Shown here in pieces: positions 29,816-39,103 of a stretch of 64,000 nt of DNA. Both the position numbers and the translations under genes were made by a program. How positions within the stretch are numbered: the first letter of the stretch is position 1; each line of letters begins with the position of its first letter. This DNA is from Pseudohaliea sp964438205. Its GTDB lineage: Bacteria > Pseudomonadota > Gammaproteobacteria > Pseudomonadales > Halieaceae. The DNA lies in the NCBI GenBank assembly GCA_964438205.1, contig CAYTJQ010000014.1:1-64000 (forward strand), given 5' to 3'. The notes under the pieces were generated by a model. That model was not told the origin of the DNA, did no database searches, and saw only the letters and a program-made list of their open reading frames with translations.

Positions 29816-32184
29816 CGGTGTGCCTGCGAGAGGAGCCCGTCTACGGCCGCCGGATAGCCAGTGATCCCGGCTGGACCGGGGGCGCGCGTAGCGTCAGCTC
29901 CTACACCACTGACAGCTGGTTCGGCTGGGAGGTGCCTCACTCGACGGTAGGTGCTGTTGTCGGCCTCAGCCGCGGTGTTGATAGCACTACGCTGCCCTCC
30001 GAGCCGCTGCTGGGCGTGCATTTCCAGCGCGGCACGTACGCTATTGTCACCAGCGGGACCTACCAAACGGAGTTCCTGCCCTACGCCGCGGACTCGCGCT
30101 TCTACCTCGTTCGCGCCGAGGGCCTGCTCCTCGTGTGCATTCGCGCAGACGCCGAGGCGCCACAGTTCGTCGATGGGCGAGTCAGCTACCCGCTACCGGG
30201 CGCTCCGGTCTGGGTCCAGCCGGATCCGTTCTCCGCTCCGGCCGACGAGGTCTTTCTCGATGCCGCGCTCTGGGCCGCCAACGACAGCGTCCTGTGCGCC
30301 GCCTCTGGCCTCTGGCCCTACCTGTATGCAGACGATCTGGCGCTGGCCCTTAGTGAGTTCGATGAGCTGACAGAAACCCAGTCGGCGCTCGCGGGACAGC
30401 TTCGGTTCGACAGCGTAGGCCTGTCCCGCGAGGGGTCTGGCTCAGCTCAATCCGGCACGATCGGCGGGCTAGAATTCACGCTCAGCGCCGGTGCCTCGGC
30501 GCAGGAAGGCGTGCTCGGCGAGGTCAGGTTCGACGGTTTCGCTGCTGACATCGAGCTGGACGGGTACGTACGCGGCGAGCTGGCTTTCCGGCTGGTCGCT
30601 GGACAGGGCTTCGACGCCAACCTGCAGGGTGTCTCCGGCGCGCTGCTGCTTGACGGCGCTGCTAGCTCCTCCGCGGCCACAGACAGCGGCCTGACGGGCG
30701 AGCTGGTACTAGCTGGTGCGGCGATAGGCCGGAACACAGCTGATCTACCAGTGGACTTCGGTGGTGTCGATGGTTCGCTGCTATTCGCTCTGGCTGCCGG
30801 CGGTAGCGAAGGCACCGGGCTCGGCACCAATGAAGGCGGCATGGCCGGCACGCTCGTATTCGACGGCGCTGCGCGGAGTTGGAGCGAGACGGAGGGGGTC
30901 CCTGACGCGACGGATGCCCGGGGTTACGGTGAACTGGTCTTTGACGGCTTTGCCTCAGAGGGCGGCACTGGGGGTGCCCCCGGCGCACTCGGAGGCGGCT
31001 ACCTGCGCTTTTACGGCTCAGCACAGAGCAGTATCGTGCCCGGGGCCTACTTCAGCATCCTGCTGTCGCTCACCGATACGCCGATCGATGGCGATGGCGA
31101 TGGCGATGGCGATGGCGATGGCGATGGCGACCAAACGGCGAGCGTGCAGAGCGCTTTCGCCATCGGAGATCTCGTCATCGCCACGTACCGCAACGAGATC
31201 CTCGATCGAGTTGGCGCGGCCGCCTCCGCGCAGACGTTCTATAACCCCGTAGTTGAAGTGACAGACGCTGCTCGCGCGGGAGAAGCCCTGCAGATTGCAC
31301 TGGTGCTTCGATTCGAGGACGCGGTTGGCGCAGCCGATTCGCAGTCGCTGGTGCAGGCAGCGCTCATTCTCGACCGGGCTATCGTTAGCGGCGACATCAG
31401 GGTTGTCTACCACGCCCTGAGCGCGGTCATCGACGCGGTGGGCGCGGCGGATACCGGGCTGGCCGCGTATGCGGCGACCGTGCTGGAGAGTATCGGCGCC
31501 ACTGGGTCGGTCGAGGTAGCGCTGAAGTTCGCGGCACTGATCGCGGACTCGATCGGGGTCGCTGACGAAGTCAGGCCCACGCTGACCATCTTCGTCGAGG
31601 AGAGTGCCGCAGTCGCCGCGTCCGACTCGGTGGAATTTACGGCGCAGTATCTGGCCAACGTGCTGGACGGCGCGGCGGTCCACGTGCTGATCAACACGCC
31701 GGCGGAGCTGGCGCAGGGCTGGGTGATGAACACCGAGGGCAACCGGCCCGTGTCCGAGTACGACAACTACGCCTTCAACTCCCTTGCCTACACGGGCGAT
31801 GAGATGGTGGGCGCCGCGGACGACGGGCTGTACCTGCTGGACGCCGACGACGATGCCGGTGATCCCATCAACGCGGTGCTGACCACGATGATGATGGACT
31901 TTGCGACTGCCAAGCAGAAGCGAGTAAGATCAGCATATCTGGGCTACACTTCTGCCGGGGAGTTGGTACTCAAGGTCAGGACGGTGGATGACGGCGATCT
32001 AGTCGAGAACTGGTACCGCTGCCGCAGCACAACCGCCAAGCCAGCCCCACAGGAGAATTACATCGAGGTTGGACAAGGCTTGAAATCGCGGTACTGGCAG
32101 TTCGAGATCGTTAACGTGGGCGGCGCGGATTTCGAGCTGGACGTGCTTGAGCTGCACCCGATCATCTTGTCGAGGCGCGTGTAA
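29812..32184 (+). CDS. Repetitive virion protein with an Asp-Gly microsatellite (790 aa)
   Basis: ATG overlaps the previous stop (ATGACGG). N-terminal third: beta-rich (TVCLREEPVYGRR; WFGWEVPHST). Residues about 195-400 contain repeated GxLxFDGxA strands (LRFDSVGL, VRFDGFAA, LLLDGAAS, LVFDGAAR, LVFDGFAS), probably a beta-solenoid. A seven-fold GATGGC microsatellite encodes an Asp-Gly linker near residue 426. Then about five helical repeats with D-x-(V/I)-G-A-A-D follow, and a C-terminal beta domain (NTEGNRPVSEYDNYAFNS; KSRYWQFEIVNVGG). Tail or receptor-binding protein. Confidence 0.62.
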   Translation: MTVCLREEPVYGRRIASDPGWTGGARSVSSYTTDSWFGWEVPHSTVGAVVGLSRGVDSTTLPSEPLLGVHFQRGTYAIVTSGTYQTEFLPYAADSRFYLVRAEGLLLVCIRADAEAPQFVDGRVSYPLPGAPVWVQPDPFSAPADEVFLDAALWAANDSVLCAASGLWPYLYADDLALALSEFDELTETQSALAGQLRFDSVGLSREGSGSAQSGTIGGLEFTLSAGASAQEGVLGEVRFDGFAADIELDGYVRGELAFRLVAGQGFDANLQGVSGALLLDGAASSSAATDSGLTGELVLAGAAIGRNTADLPVDFGGVDGSLLFALAAGGSEGTGLGTNEGGMAGTLVFDGAARSWSETEGVPDATDARGYGELVFDGFASEGGTGGAPGALGGGYLRFYGSAQSSIVPGAYFSILLSLTDTPIDGDGDGDGDGDGDGDQTASVQSAFAIGDLVIATYRNEILDRVGAAASAQTFYNPVVEVTDAARAGEALQIALVLRFEDAVGAADSQSLVQAALILDRAIVSGDIRVVYHALSAVIDAVGAADTGLAAYAATVLESIGATGSVEVALKFAALIADSIGVADEVRPTLTIFVEESAAVAASDSVEFTAQYLANVLDGAAVHVLINTPAELAQGWVMNTEGNRPVSEYDNYAFNSLAYTGDEMVGAADDGLYLLDADDDAGDPINAVLTTMMMDFATAKQKRVRSAYLGYTSAGELVLKVRTVDDGDLVENWYRCRSTTAKPAPQENYIEVGQGLKSRYWQFEIVNVGGADFELDVLELHPIILSRRV
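31087..31130 (+). repeat. (GATGGC)7 microsatellite
   Basis: Seven perfect copies of GATGGC plus GA encode alternating Asp and Gly in the 790-residue virion protein. Hexamer repeats keep the frame when the copy number changes, so slippage here would only lengthen or shorten a linker between two domains. Asp-Gly runs may also bind calcium. Confidence 0.9.
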
Positions 32185-32186
32185 TC

Positions 32187-34157
32187 ATGGCCGTATCACC
32201 CTGCACACTGTTCATCCCCGGCGCTGGTGCGTACGAGTTCGTCAGCAAGGAGTACGCCGCCTACGTAGACCGCGTACGCAACCTCTCGAACGACGCCGCG
32301 GTCGACATTGACGCCCTGCAGGGTTTTACGCCGGACTTCGCGTCGTTGGATTGGGTCGTCGACACCAGCGTCATTGACGCGGTGGCTGTGCCAGATCTAA
32401 CCGTTGATGCTCAGAACCGGCCGGTTTTCGACCTGCCAGATGCCCTGTTCAATACCGCGCCGCCGACTGAGCCGGCGCTCTCCGGGCTCGATGACGGGTC
32501 AGGAATCCGTGGCGTGGGTGACGTCCCCCGGCCAGACTTCGGTGACTTCGACAGCCGCATGCCCGCGCCGCCGGTGCTCAATTACCCGGACGCGCCCGGG
32601 CCGGCTCCAGTGCTGGAGCTCGAGGGGGCCCCAGAGGAGCCTACTCTCACGTTTCCGTCTGCGCCGGAGCTGCAGGCACTGTCGGACATTGGCGAGATCC
32701 CCGAGTTCAACCTGCCGACAATTCCGGAGATACCGGACTTTGCGCCACCGCAGGACGAGCTGCAGGACATCTACTTCGCTGACCACAATGCAAAGACTGG
32801 TGAGTTGGACACCAAAATCCACGAGTTCGCGCACACGGATACGGGGCTGGTTGAGCTGCGCCCGGCGTTCGCTCGGGTCATCGAGGCCATCAACACTCAG
32901 AACACCGGACTACCCACCGACGTACAGCAGGAGATTTTCGACGCCGGCCGGGAGCGCCTGCGGGAGGATCAGCTGCAGTCCGAGCGGGAGGCCGAGGAGC
33001 GCTGGGTAGAGCGGGGACATGAGCTGCCCGGCGCCGCGGTGCAGGCCAGCATCCTCGAAGCCCGGCGCACGCGTCAGATCGAGGCTGGCCGGCTGAACCG
33101 CGAGCTGACCGTACAAGTCCACCAGCAGGCCATCGAGAACATGCGCTACGTGATCGACCGCGCGGTGCAGTACGAAGGCCAGCTGATGAACATCTTTCTG
33201 CAGCTGGATGAGAACGCCCGGAGGCTGGCGTTCGAGCACTTCGAGGTCATGCGGGGCATCTACAACGCCTACGTAGCGATCTACGAGCTGAACATCCGAG
33301 CCTATCAGGCTCAGATCAACGTGTACGAGGCCCAGATCCGCGTGGAGCTGGCCAAGCTCGATGCGTACCGCACGCAGCTGGAGACGATACGGCTGGAAGC
33401 CGACATCAACCAGCAGAAGGTCGAGATCTACACGCGCCAGATTCAGGCGCAAGAGGCGCTGGTCAACATCTACACCGCTCGAGTGCAGGGCTACCGCGGG
33501 AAGATCGACGCGGAGCTGTCCAAGGTCGAGGCCTTCCGGGCCAAGGTAGAAGCCTACGGCGCAGAGATCCGAGGCGTCGCTGAGCGGGTCAATGTGTTCG
33601 AGGCGGAGGTGCGCGGCGAGGAGGCCCGCGCTCGTGCGTACGGGACACAGGTCGATGCCTACCGCGCCCGGGTGCAGGGCTACGCCTCCCGCATCGAGGC
33701 GGAGGCCACGCGCACGCGAAGCCTCAATGATGTGGTGCGGGCGCAGGCCGACATCTACAGCAGCCAAGTCGACGCGTGGTCAGCAGGTGTTAATGCGGAC
33801 ACGCGCCGCGTAGAATCAGCGGTATCGGCGCACCGCGCCCAGATCGAGGGGTACCTCGCGGAGCTGCAGAATGAGGAGACAGCGGCGCGCCTGCGGGCAC
33901 TGGGCTTCGACAAGGAGCTGGAGAAGGCGAAGACGATCGTTGCGAACGAGATCGCGAACATCACGCGGGCACTGGAGAATGTGCGGACGGCTTCCCAGCT
34001 CGAACTGCAGCGGCTGGAGAGCGCCGCCCAGATCAACTCGCAGCTGGCCGCGGCCTCCATGGCCTCCCTCAGCCTCTCCGCGAGCCTCAGCGGCAGCGAC
34101 TCATGGTCAGCGTCCAGCTCGTCGTCTTGCTCGACCAACTTCTCCGGCGTGATCTAG
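32187..34157 (+). CDS. Coiled-coil virion protein with helical repeats (656 aa)
   Basis: Starts at MAVSPCTLFI. Residues 1-200 are Pro/Asp-rich and extended (GDVPRPDFGDFDSRMPAPPV). Residues about 210-600 form one long helical region with repeats of about 21-24 residues (VEAYGAEIRG, VDAYRARVQGYASRIEAEA, VEAFRAKVEAY, ELAKLDAYRTQLETIRLEA). The C-terminus is almost pure Ser (SSSSSCSTNFSGVI). No tape-measure-type motifs are visible and it lies next to the portal gene. Possible role: an internal core or tail rod protein; not assigned. Confidence 0.6.
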   Translation: MAVSPCTLFIPGAGAYEFVSKEYAAYVDRVRNLSNDAAVDIDALQGFTPDFASLDWVVDTSVIDAVAVPDLTVDAQNRPVFDLPDALFNTAPPTEPALSGLDDGSGIRGVGDVPRPDFGDFDSRMPAPPVLNYPDAPGPAPVLELEGAPEEPTLTFPSAPELQALSDIGEIPEFNLPTIPEIPDFAPPQDELQDIYFADHNAKTGELDTKIHEFAHTDTGLVELRPAFARVIEAINTQNTGLPTDVQQEIFDAGRERLREDQLQSEREAEERWVERGHELPGAAVQASILEARRTRQIEAGRLNRELTVQVHQQAIENMRYVIDRAVQYEGQLMNIFLQLDENARRLAFEHFEVMRGIYNAYVAIYELNIRAYQAQINVYEAQIRVELAKLDAYRTQLETIRLEADINQQKVEIYTRQIQAQEALVNIYTARVQGYRGKIDAELSKVEAFRAKVEAYGAEIRGVAERVNVFEAEVRGEEARARAYGTQVDAYRARVQGYASRIEAEATRTRSLNDVVRAQADIYSSQVDAWSAGVNADTRRVESAVSAHRAQIEGYLAELQNEETAARLRALGFDKELEKAKTIVANEIANITRALENVRTASQLELQRLESAAQINSQLAAASMASLSLSASLSGSDSWSASSSSSCSTNFSGVI

Positions 34158-34167
34158 GATACCGGCC

Positions 34168-36228
34168 ATGGCAAGTGCAATCGGACTAATCAGGGTCGCC
34201 AGCAACGCAGATCTCGCTGCGGAGGAGAAGTCAGCCCAGAAAACGACGCTGGAGGCCGAGGAGCGCAACCGGGCACCTGTTCTCGAGGGTCTTGCCCGGC
34301 ACGTCACTGACTGCTGGGAGGCCGCGCGGACAGCCAAGGAGCACGTGCGGTGGCGACTGGAGCGGGCCCACCGCGCCCTGACCGGCGAGTACGACCCGGA
34401 GAAACTGCGTGCCATCCGCAGTTTCGGCGGCTCCGAGGAATACGCCCGGGTCACGGCGAACAAGATCCGCATCGTCGAGGCGTGGCTGCGTGATGTGTAC
34501 ATGGGCCAGAACGACCAGCCGTGGTCGCTGCGGCCGACGCCGAAGCCGAACTTTCCCCCGGACGCCGAAGATCAGGTTCGCCAGCAGGTGTCGATGATGG
34601 CGGCGCAGGCCTACGCGGAGACGGGCGAGTTCCCCGACCCGGTGGCGATCCGCGGGCAGTTGTCGGCGCTCATGGACCAGTTCGAGGAGGCTCTGCAGGA
34701 GGAGGCCCGTAAGACGACCGCGCGCATGGAGCGCAAGATGCAGGATCAGCTGGTCGAGGCGGGGTTCTACGACGAGCTGGCGAAGTTCATTGTTGATCTG
34801 GCTACCTACCCGACCGCGATTATGAAGGGCCCGATCATGCGCCGGCGCAAGCGCTTGACGTGGAAGCAGGCTGACGAAAGTGGTCGGCTCGAACCCGAGG
34901 TAGAACGCGAAATCACGCCTGATTTCGAGCGCGTGGACCCTTTTCGGGTATACCCGGCGCCCGGCGCCACGACGCCGCAGGAGGGCTACCTATTCGAGCA
35001 CCACACACTGACGCGAAAGCAGCTGTACGACATGATCGGCGTGCCCGGGTACGACGAGGAGGCCATACGTGCCGTGTTGCGCGAGGGCGAGAACGGCGGC
35101 CTGCACGGGTGGCTGCATGGTACGCAGCGTGCGTCCGATCTCGACGACGTGCCGGAGAGCGAGAAGCGTCAGGTGTTCGAGTTCGACGCGCTCGAATACC
35201 ACGGGCCAGTCAAGGGCAGTGACCTGCGGCAGTGGGGCATGAGCGCGGAAGATGTGGACGATCCGGAGGCATCCTACGAGGCCTGTGTCTGGATGATCGG
35301 CCGGTGGGTGATCAAGGCGCAGCTGAACTACGACCCGCTGGGCCAGCGCCCGTACTTCGCGACGAGCTACGAATCCATCCCCGGGGATTTCTGGGGGCAG
35401 TCGCTGCCAGACGTGCTCGATGACGTGCAGGGCGTCGTGAACGCCGCTGTGCGGGCACTGAACAACAACATGGGCATGGCGTCGGGCCCCATGGTCGGCA
35501 TCAACATCGACCGGCTGGCACCCGGGGAGAGCATCACGGCCATGACGCCGTGGAAGATCTTTCAGATGCAGGACGATCAGTTTGGCACGAACACCCGGCC
35601 GCTCGAGTTCTTCCAGCCGCAGAGCAACGCCTCGGAGCTTATGGCGGTCATCGAGAAGTTCTACCAGTTCGCCGACGACTTCTCGCTGGTGCCGCGCTAC
35701 ATGGCCGGCTCCGACAAGGTCGCCGGCGCCGGGCGTACGGCTTCAGGACTCTCCATGCTGATGGACGCGGCCAACAAGGGCCTGAAGGGCGTGGTATCCA
35801 ACATCGACACCCACATCTTCACCCCGCTGCTGACGAAGCTGTACAACCACAACATGCTGTATGCCACGGATCCAACCATCAAGGGCGATGCGCAGGTGAT
35901 GGCGCAAGGTGCGGTCAGCCTGATGCGGCTGGAGAGCCTGCAGCTGCGCCGCAACGAGTTCCTGCAGGTCACGAACAACCCGGTTGATACGCAGATCACC
36001 GGGCTCGAAGGCAGGGCGGAGGTGCTGCGCGCCGCGGCGGACGGGCTGGAGCTCAACACCGACAAGATCGTGCCCCCGGAGGACCGGCTGCAGCAGCGTG
36101 CGCAGCAGCAGGCGGCCATCGCTGGGATGGCGCAGGGGCAGCAGCGCGGTGTCGGTAGCGGCGAGCAGCTCATGGACGGCTCGGCTGTGACAGACAACTT
36201 CTCGCCGAACAGCATGACGCCGGCGTAA
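34168..36228 (+). CDS. Portal protein
   Basis: A 686-residue protein forming the dodecameric DNA channel at one capsid vertex. Start MASAIGLIRV. Seen: a helical N-terminus, the conserved RxTANKIRIVEAWLRDV region near 95, a mixed core, and the portal-typical 'GAGRTASGLSMLMDAANKG' near 515-535 followed by helical crown segments and a Gln-rich tail. The sequence resembles portals of short-tailed phages. It is unusual that the portal lies 20 kb downstream of the terminase with tail genes in between. Scaffold and capsid genes follow directly. Confidence 0.85.
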   Translation: MASAIGLIRVASNADLAAEEKSAQKTTLEAEERNRAPVLEGLARHVTDCWEAARTAKEHVRWRLERAHRALTGEYDPEKLRAIRSFGGSEEYARVTANKIRIVEAWLRDVYMGQNDQPWSLRPTPKPNFPPDAEDQVRQQVSMMAAQAYAETGEFPDPVAIRGQLSALMDQFEEALQEEARKTTARMERKMQDQLVEAGFYDELAKFIVDLATYPTAIMKGPIMRRRKRLTWKQADESGRLEPEVEREITPDFERVDPFRVYPAPGATTPQEGYLFEHHTLTRKQLYDMIGVPGYDEEAIRAVLREGENGGLHGWLHGTQRASDLDDVPESEKRQVFEFDALEYHGPVKGSDLRQWGMSAEDVDDPEASYEACVWMIGRWVIKAQLNYDPLGQRPYFATSYESIPGDFWGQSLPDVLDDVQGVVNAAVRALNNNMGMASGPMVGINIDRLAPGESITAMTPWKIFQMQDDQFGTNTRPLEFFQPQSNASELMAVIEKFYQFADDFSLVPRYMAGSDKVAGAGRTASGLSMLMDAANKGLKGVVSNIDTHIFTPLLTKLYNHNMLYATDPTIKGDAQVMAQGAVSLMRLESLQLRRNEFLQVTNNPVDTQITGLEGRAEVLRAAADGLELNTDKIVPPEDRLQQRAQQQAAIAGMAQGQQRGVGSGEQLMDGSAVTDNFSPNSMTPA

Positions 36229-36232
36229 GAAC

Positions 36233-36261
36233 TTGACACCGTTGGCATTTTGGTGAACATT
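36233..36261 (+). promoter_or_regulatory. Possible sigma70-like promoter after the portal
   Basis: TTGACA at 36233-36238 just after the portal stop, with a poor -10 (AACATT) 17 bases on. It would give extra transcription of scaffold and capsid genes, which phages commonly need in excess. Weak match, low confidence. Confidence 0.25.
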
Positions 36262-36268
36262 GAAGGCG

Positions 36269-36505
36269 ATGGGAACTGAGGTGAGGTTAAAAGAGCAACA
36301 GCTGAGAGCCTTTCTGGCGCTGAGGGGCGGAGACGTTCATCAGGCTTTGGAGGAGCAGCTGGCCGCAGTGCAGGACACGTTGGTCAACGCACAGGACGGG
36401 ACGATAGTTCGGCAACTGCAAGGCGACGCTCGCCGCATCAAGGATATCTTGTCGCTGATAGACGGTACCAGCCGTCAACACGCTACACCCGGAAAGCGCC
36501 GATGA
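36269..36505 (+). CDS. Hypothetical helical protein before the scaffold (78 aa)
   Basis: The start is uncertain. ATG at 36269 (MGTEVRLKEQ) is used; TTG at 36260 and GTG at 36281 are also possible and none has an ideal binding site. Helical and charged (EQQLRAFLALRGGDVHQALEEQLA; ARRIKDILSLIDG). The 3' end (TPGKRR, stop in CGATGA) is part of a duplicated 26-base element. Small proteins between portal and scaffold are frequent; function unknown. Confidence 0.5.
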   Translation: MGTEVRLKEQQLRAFLALRGGDVHQALEEQLAAVQDTLVNAQDGTIVRQLQGDARRIKDILSLIDGTSRQHATPGKRR

Positions 36506-36585
36506 AGGCGGCACTGGGGCCCGAAGGAAAGTACCCGACAGGGTGGCACTGGATGGGAACCGGAAAGCGCCGATGAAGGCGGCAC
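36489..36585 (+). repeat. 26-bp direct repeat between portal and scaffold regions
   Basis: Positions 36489-36514 and 36560-36585 are identical. Each copy contains the hairpin CGCC-GATGAA-GGCG and the overlapping stop/start CGATGA. Copy 1 ends the 36269 gene. Between and including the copies runs a 24-codon frame (36502-36576) that starts in copy 1 and stops in copy 2. The second copy lies 18 bases before the scaffold start. This looks like a tandem duplication or a paired RNA element upstream of a highly expressed gene. Confidence 0.8.
36502..36576 (+). CDS. Possible 24-codon mini-gene created by the repeat
   Basis: ATG at 36502 overlaps the previous stop (ATGA) with GGAAAG just upstream, reading MKAALGPEGK, then YPTGWHWMGTGKRR and stop. 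Its final GKRR repeats the end of the preceding gene because both ends lie in the 26-bp repeat. Whether it is translated for a purpose is unknown. It may only couple translation toward the scaffold gene. Confidence 0.25.
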   Translation: MKAALGPEGKYPTGWHWMGTGKRR

Positions 36586-36602
36586 CGTAATAGGAGCGAG
36601 AA

Positions 36603-37655
36603 ATGGCAAAACCAAGGGCAGTACGACAGGCAGCAGAGGCCGCGGACGCGCTGATCGCCAGTCAGAGCGAGACCGCTGAACCGACGACTGTGGGCGACGA
36701 CGGCGTAGCCGACACGGCGCACCTCAGTGTAGTCGAGAACCAGCCCCCTGCCGAGCAGACCCCGCCGGAGACTACCAATGAGCCTCCCGCTGACACCGTC
36801 GAGGGCCTTCGGGGACAACTCGAAAAGGTTTCCTACGAGCGGGATCAGATGGAGGAGCGCTGGCGTGCTCTGGACGGCATGCTTCGTACGACCAACCAAA
36901 AGCTCGAGGGCCTGCGCGCAATCATCGCGAACTCGCAGGCACAGGGAGAGCAGCCCGGCGACGCCGGCACACCCGAGGCCACAAGCCAAGGTGCTGCCCC
37001 GCCGCCCAAGGCAGATGTCTCCCTGCCGGAGGGCACCTACGGCGCGGCCGATGAGGACCGCTTCGGCGCCGATCTCTGTGAGTTCGTCGTCAAGCAGATC
37101 CACGCAGTCGTCGGCCCAGCCGTGAAGGATCTCGCCCGGCAGATGGAAGGCATGGGAGCTTCAGTGGAGAACACCTCGAAGGTGGTCGCCCTGAGTCAGC
37201 AGGATCGATTCGAGGCCCAGCTGGATAAGCTGGTGCCGAAGTGGCGCCGCATCGACGCCGATCCGAAGTTCATCGAGTGGCTGCAGGGCGACCCGCTCTA
37301 CGGCCCCGCGTTCCAGAAGGCTGTGCACGAGCTTGACGGCGCTGCTGCAGCACGGGTGTTCGACGCTTACGTAAGAGAGGCGGGCGACCCCGAGGCAGAG
37401 GCAGAGGCTGCAGAGGCTCGGCGCAAGCGCGAGCTGGAGCAACAGGTGGCTCCCGATACCTCCCGCGGCGATACGACCGCCGCTCGACCCGCTGGTGAAG
37501 GTCAGCCCAAGGTGTGGAAAATGTCGGAGATTCGCGCGGTGTACGCAGACATCCAGCGGCCCAAGGGCCAACGGAAGTACACCCCCGAGCAATTCGACGC
37601 TCTTGAACGCGACATCGCCGCGGCGCAGGCCGAAGGGCGAGTCGAATACGACTGA
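36603..37655 (+). CDS. Scaffold protein (350 aa)
   Basis: Starts at MAKPRAVRQA behind AATAGGAGCGAGAA. Highly charged and helical, with an acidic/Pro-rich N-terminal third and coiled coil (GLRGQLEKVSYERDQMEER), a conserved middle (FGADLCEFVVKQIHAVVG; LDKLVPKWRRIDADPKFIEW) and a basic C-terminus with 'RKYTPEQFDALERDIAAA'. Scaffold proteins guide procapsid assembly and bind the capsid protein through a basic C-terminal helix. Position exactly between portal and capsid genes supports the call. Confidence 0.75.
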   Translation: MAKPRAVRQAAEAADALIASQSETAEPTTVGDDGVADTAHLSVVENQPPAEQTPPETTNEPPADTVEGLRGQLEKVSYERDQMEERWRALDGMLRTTNQKLEGLRAIIANSQAQGEQPGDAGTPEATSQGAAPPPKADVSLPEGTYGAADEDRFGADLCEFVVKQIHAVVGPAVKDLARQMEGMGASVENTSKVVALSQQDRFEAQLDKLVPKWRRIDADPKFIEWLQGDPLYGPAFQKAVHELDGAAAARVFDAYVREAGDPEAEAEAAEARRKRELEQQVAPDTSRGDTTAARPAGEGQPKVWKMSEIRAVYADIQRPKGQRKYTPEQFDALERDIAAAQAEGRVEYD

Positions 37656-37672
37656 TCTGGGAGTAACGGAAA

Positions 37673-38593
37673 ATGGCTTACCCACGCGTACCGGGCCAGC
37701 CGAACTACTCGGGGACTTTCATCCCCGAGGTATGGTCGGCCAAGCTCATCGACAAGTACTACGACGGCACTGTGCTGACGGACATCTCCAACACCGATTA
37801 CGAGGGCGAGATCTCCTCGATGGGCGACAAGGTGATTATCCGCACCGTGCCCACGCTGGATATTCACGACTACGAAATCGGCCAGACCCTGCAGCACCAG
37901 CGCCCCGAGGCGCCGACGATCGAGCTGCTCATCGACAAGGGCTTCTACTGGAGCACCATCATCGATGACATCGTCGAGAAGCAGCAGGACATCGACCAGA
38001 TGAACCTGTGGGCCGAGGACGCGTCCGAGCAGATGAAGATCAAGCTCGACACGCGTGTGCTCGCCGGCATGATTCCCGACGTTCACGTGCAGAACCAAGG
38101 CGCGAACGCAGGGCGTATCTCCGGCAACATTGATCTCGGGTCGACCGGTTCGCCGCTGGGCATCGACAAGACCAACGTGCTGGATACGATCCTGTACCTC
38201 GGTCAGGTGCTGGACGAGCAGAACGTCCCTGAGACGGGCCGCTTCCTGCTCATGCCGTTCTGGATGACTACGCTTCTGAAGATGTCCGACATCAAGGATG
38301 CGTCGCTCACAGGGGATGGCTCCAGCCCGCTGCGGAATGGCCGGGTCGGTGTAATTGACCGGTTCATGATCTACAACAGCAACCTGCTGCCGCGGTACAC
38401 CGACGGCTCCGACACTACGTACCACGTGATCGCAGGTACGAAGGCGGGGCTGACGTTCGCCACGCAGCTGACGAAGACCGAGGATCTGCGCGCTGAGTCG
38501 ACCTTCGGGCAGATCATGCGCGGCCTGATGGTCTACGGCTACAAGGTGGTCAAGCCGGAAGCTCTGGCACTCGGCTACGTGACGAAAGGCTAA
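37673..38593 (+). CDS. Major capsid protein (306 aa)
   Basis: Starts at MAYPRVPGQP. Typical HK97-fold features: an N-terminal arm (IPEVWSAKLIDKYYDGTVLTD), EGEISSMGDKVIIRTVPTLD, a spine helix region (DQMNLWAEDASEQMKIKLDTRV), a conserved 'TGRFLLMPFWMTTLLKMSD' and the C-terminal 'FGQIMRGLMVYGYKVVKPEAL'. The length is in the usual range for phages without a long delta domain. It is preceded by scaffold and followed by a probable decoration protein. Confidence 0.9.
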   Translation: MAYPRVPGQPNYSGTFIPEVWSAKLIDKYYDGTVLTDISNTDYEGEISSMGDKVIIRTVPTLDIHDYEIGQTLQHQRPEAPTIELLIDKGFYWSTIIDDIVEKQQDIDQMNLWAEDASEQMKIKLDTRVLAGMIPDVHVQNQGANAGRISGNIDLGSTGSPLGIDKTNVLDTILYLGQVLDEQNVPETGRFLLMPFWMTTLLKMSDIKDASLTGDGSSPLRNGRVGVIDRFMIYNSNLLPRYTDGSDTTYHVIAGTKAGLTFATQLTKTEDLRAESTFGQIMRGLMVYGYKVVKPEALALGYVTKG

Positions 38594-38609
38594 GGCCGGG
38601 AGATAGACA

Positions 38610-39059
38610 ATGGCTAACATCGACAAGTACAGCAACGGCGACCCGATCATTCGGGCCGCCGGCGGCAACAACGCTGGTGTGCCGGATCACGTCATCCTGC
38701 GCAACACCATCAACATGGCTCACACCGACGGTGCGGCCATCGCTGACACTGTGGACCTGCTGGAGATCCCGGCTAACACAGTGGTCACCGATGTGTTCCT
38801 CGAGGTGATCTCCGGCGAGGCTACGGTCACGCTGGCCATCGGCGTCACCGGGGACGACCCGGACGGCTTTATCGAAGCCACGACGCTGGTCACCGACGCG
38901 GTTACTCGCGCCGACGGGGCCTACATGGTGGATGGCGACGGCGACGTGGCGAAGGCTCCGTTCTTCGCTGACGACACCATGCTCACGGGTCTGGTGGCTG
39001 CCGCCGCTCTGACCGCTGCTGAGTTCAAGGTGACGGTCGTCGGATACAACATCGGCTAA
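38610..39059 (+). CDS. Probable capsid decoration/accessory protein (149 aa)
   Basis: Starts at MANIDKYSNG with CCGGGAGATAGACA upstream. All-beta with Thr/Val/Asp-rich strands (NTINMAHTDGAAIADTVDLLE; VVTDVFLEVISGEATVTLAIGV). The gene immediately after the capsid gene is often a decoration or head-stabilising protein. No direct family match by eye. Confidence 0.55.
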   Translation: MANIDKYSNGDPIIRAAGGNNAGVPDHVILRNTINMAHTDGAAIADTVDLLEIPANTVVTDVFLEVISGEATVTLAIGVTGDDPDGFIEATTLVTDAVTRADGAYMVDGDGDVAKAPFFADDTMLTGLVAAAALTAAEFKVTVVGYNIG

Positions 39060-39065
39060 CCTGAT

Positions 39066-39081
39066 GGGGGCTTCGGCCCCC
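39066..39081 (+). terminator. GC hairpin, possible weak terminator or processing site
   Basis: GGGGGC-TTCG-GCCCCC directly after the decoration-protein stop. The stem is strong but the following TGCTTCTC is a poor U-tract, so it may reduce read-through or protect the 3' end of capsid mRNA rather than stop transcription fully. Confidence 0.4.
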
Positions 39082-39103
39082 TGCTTCTCACAAGGAGAGC
39101 GTC

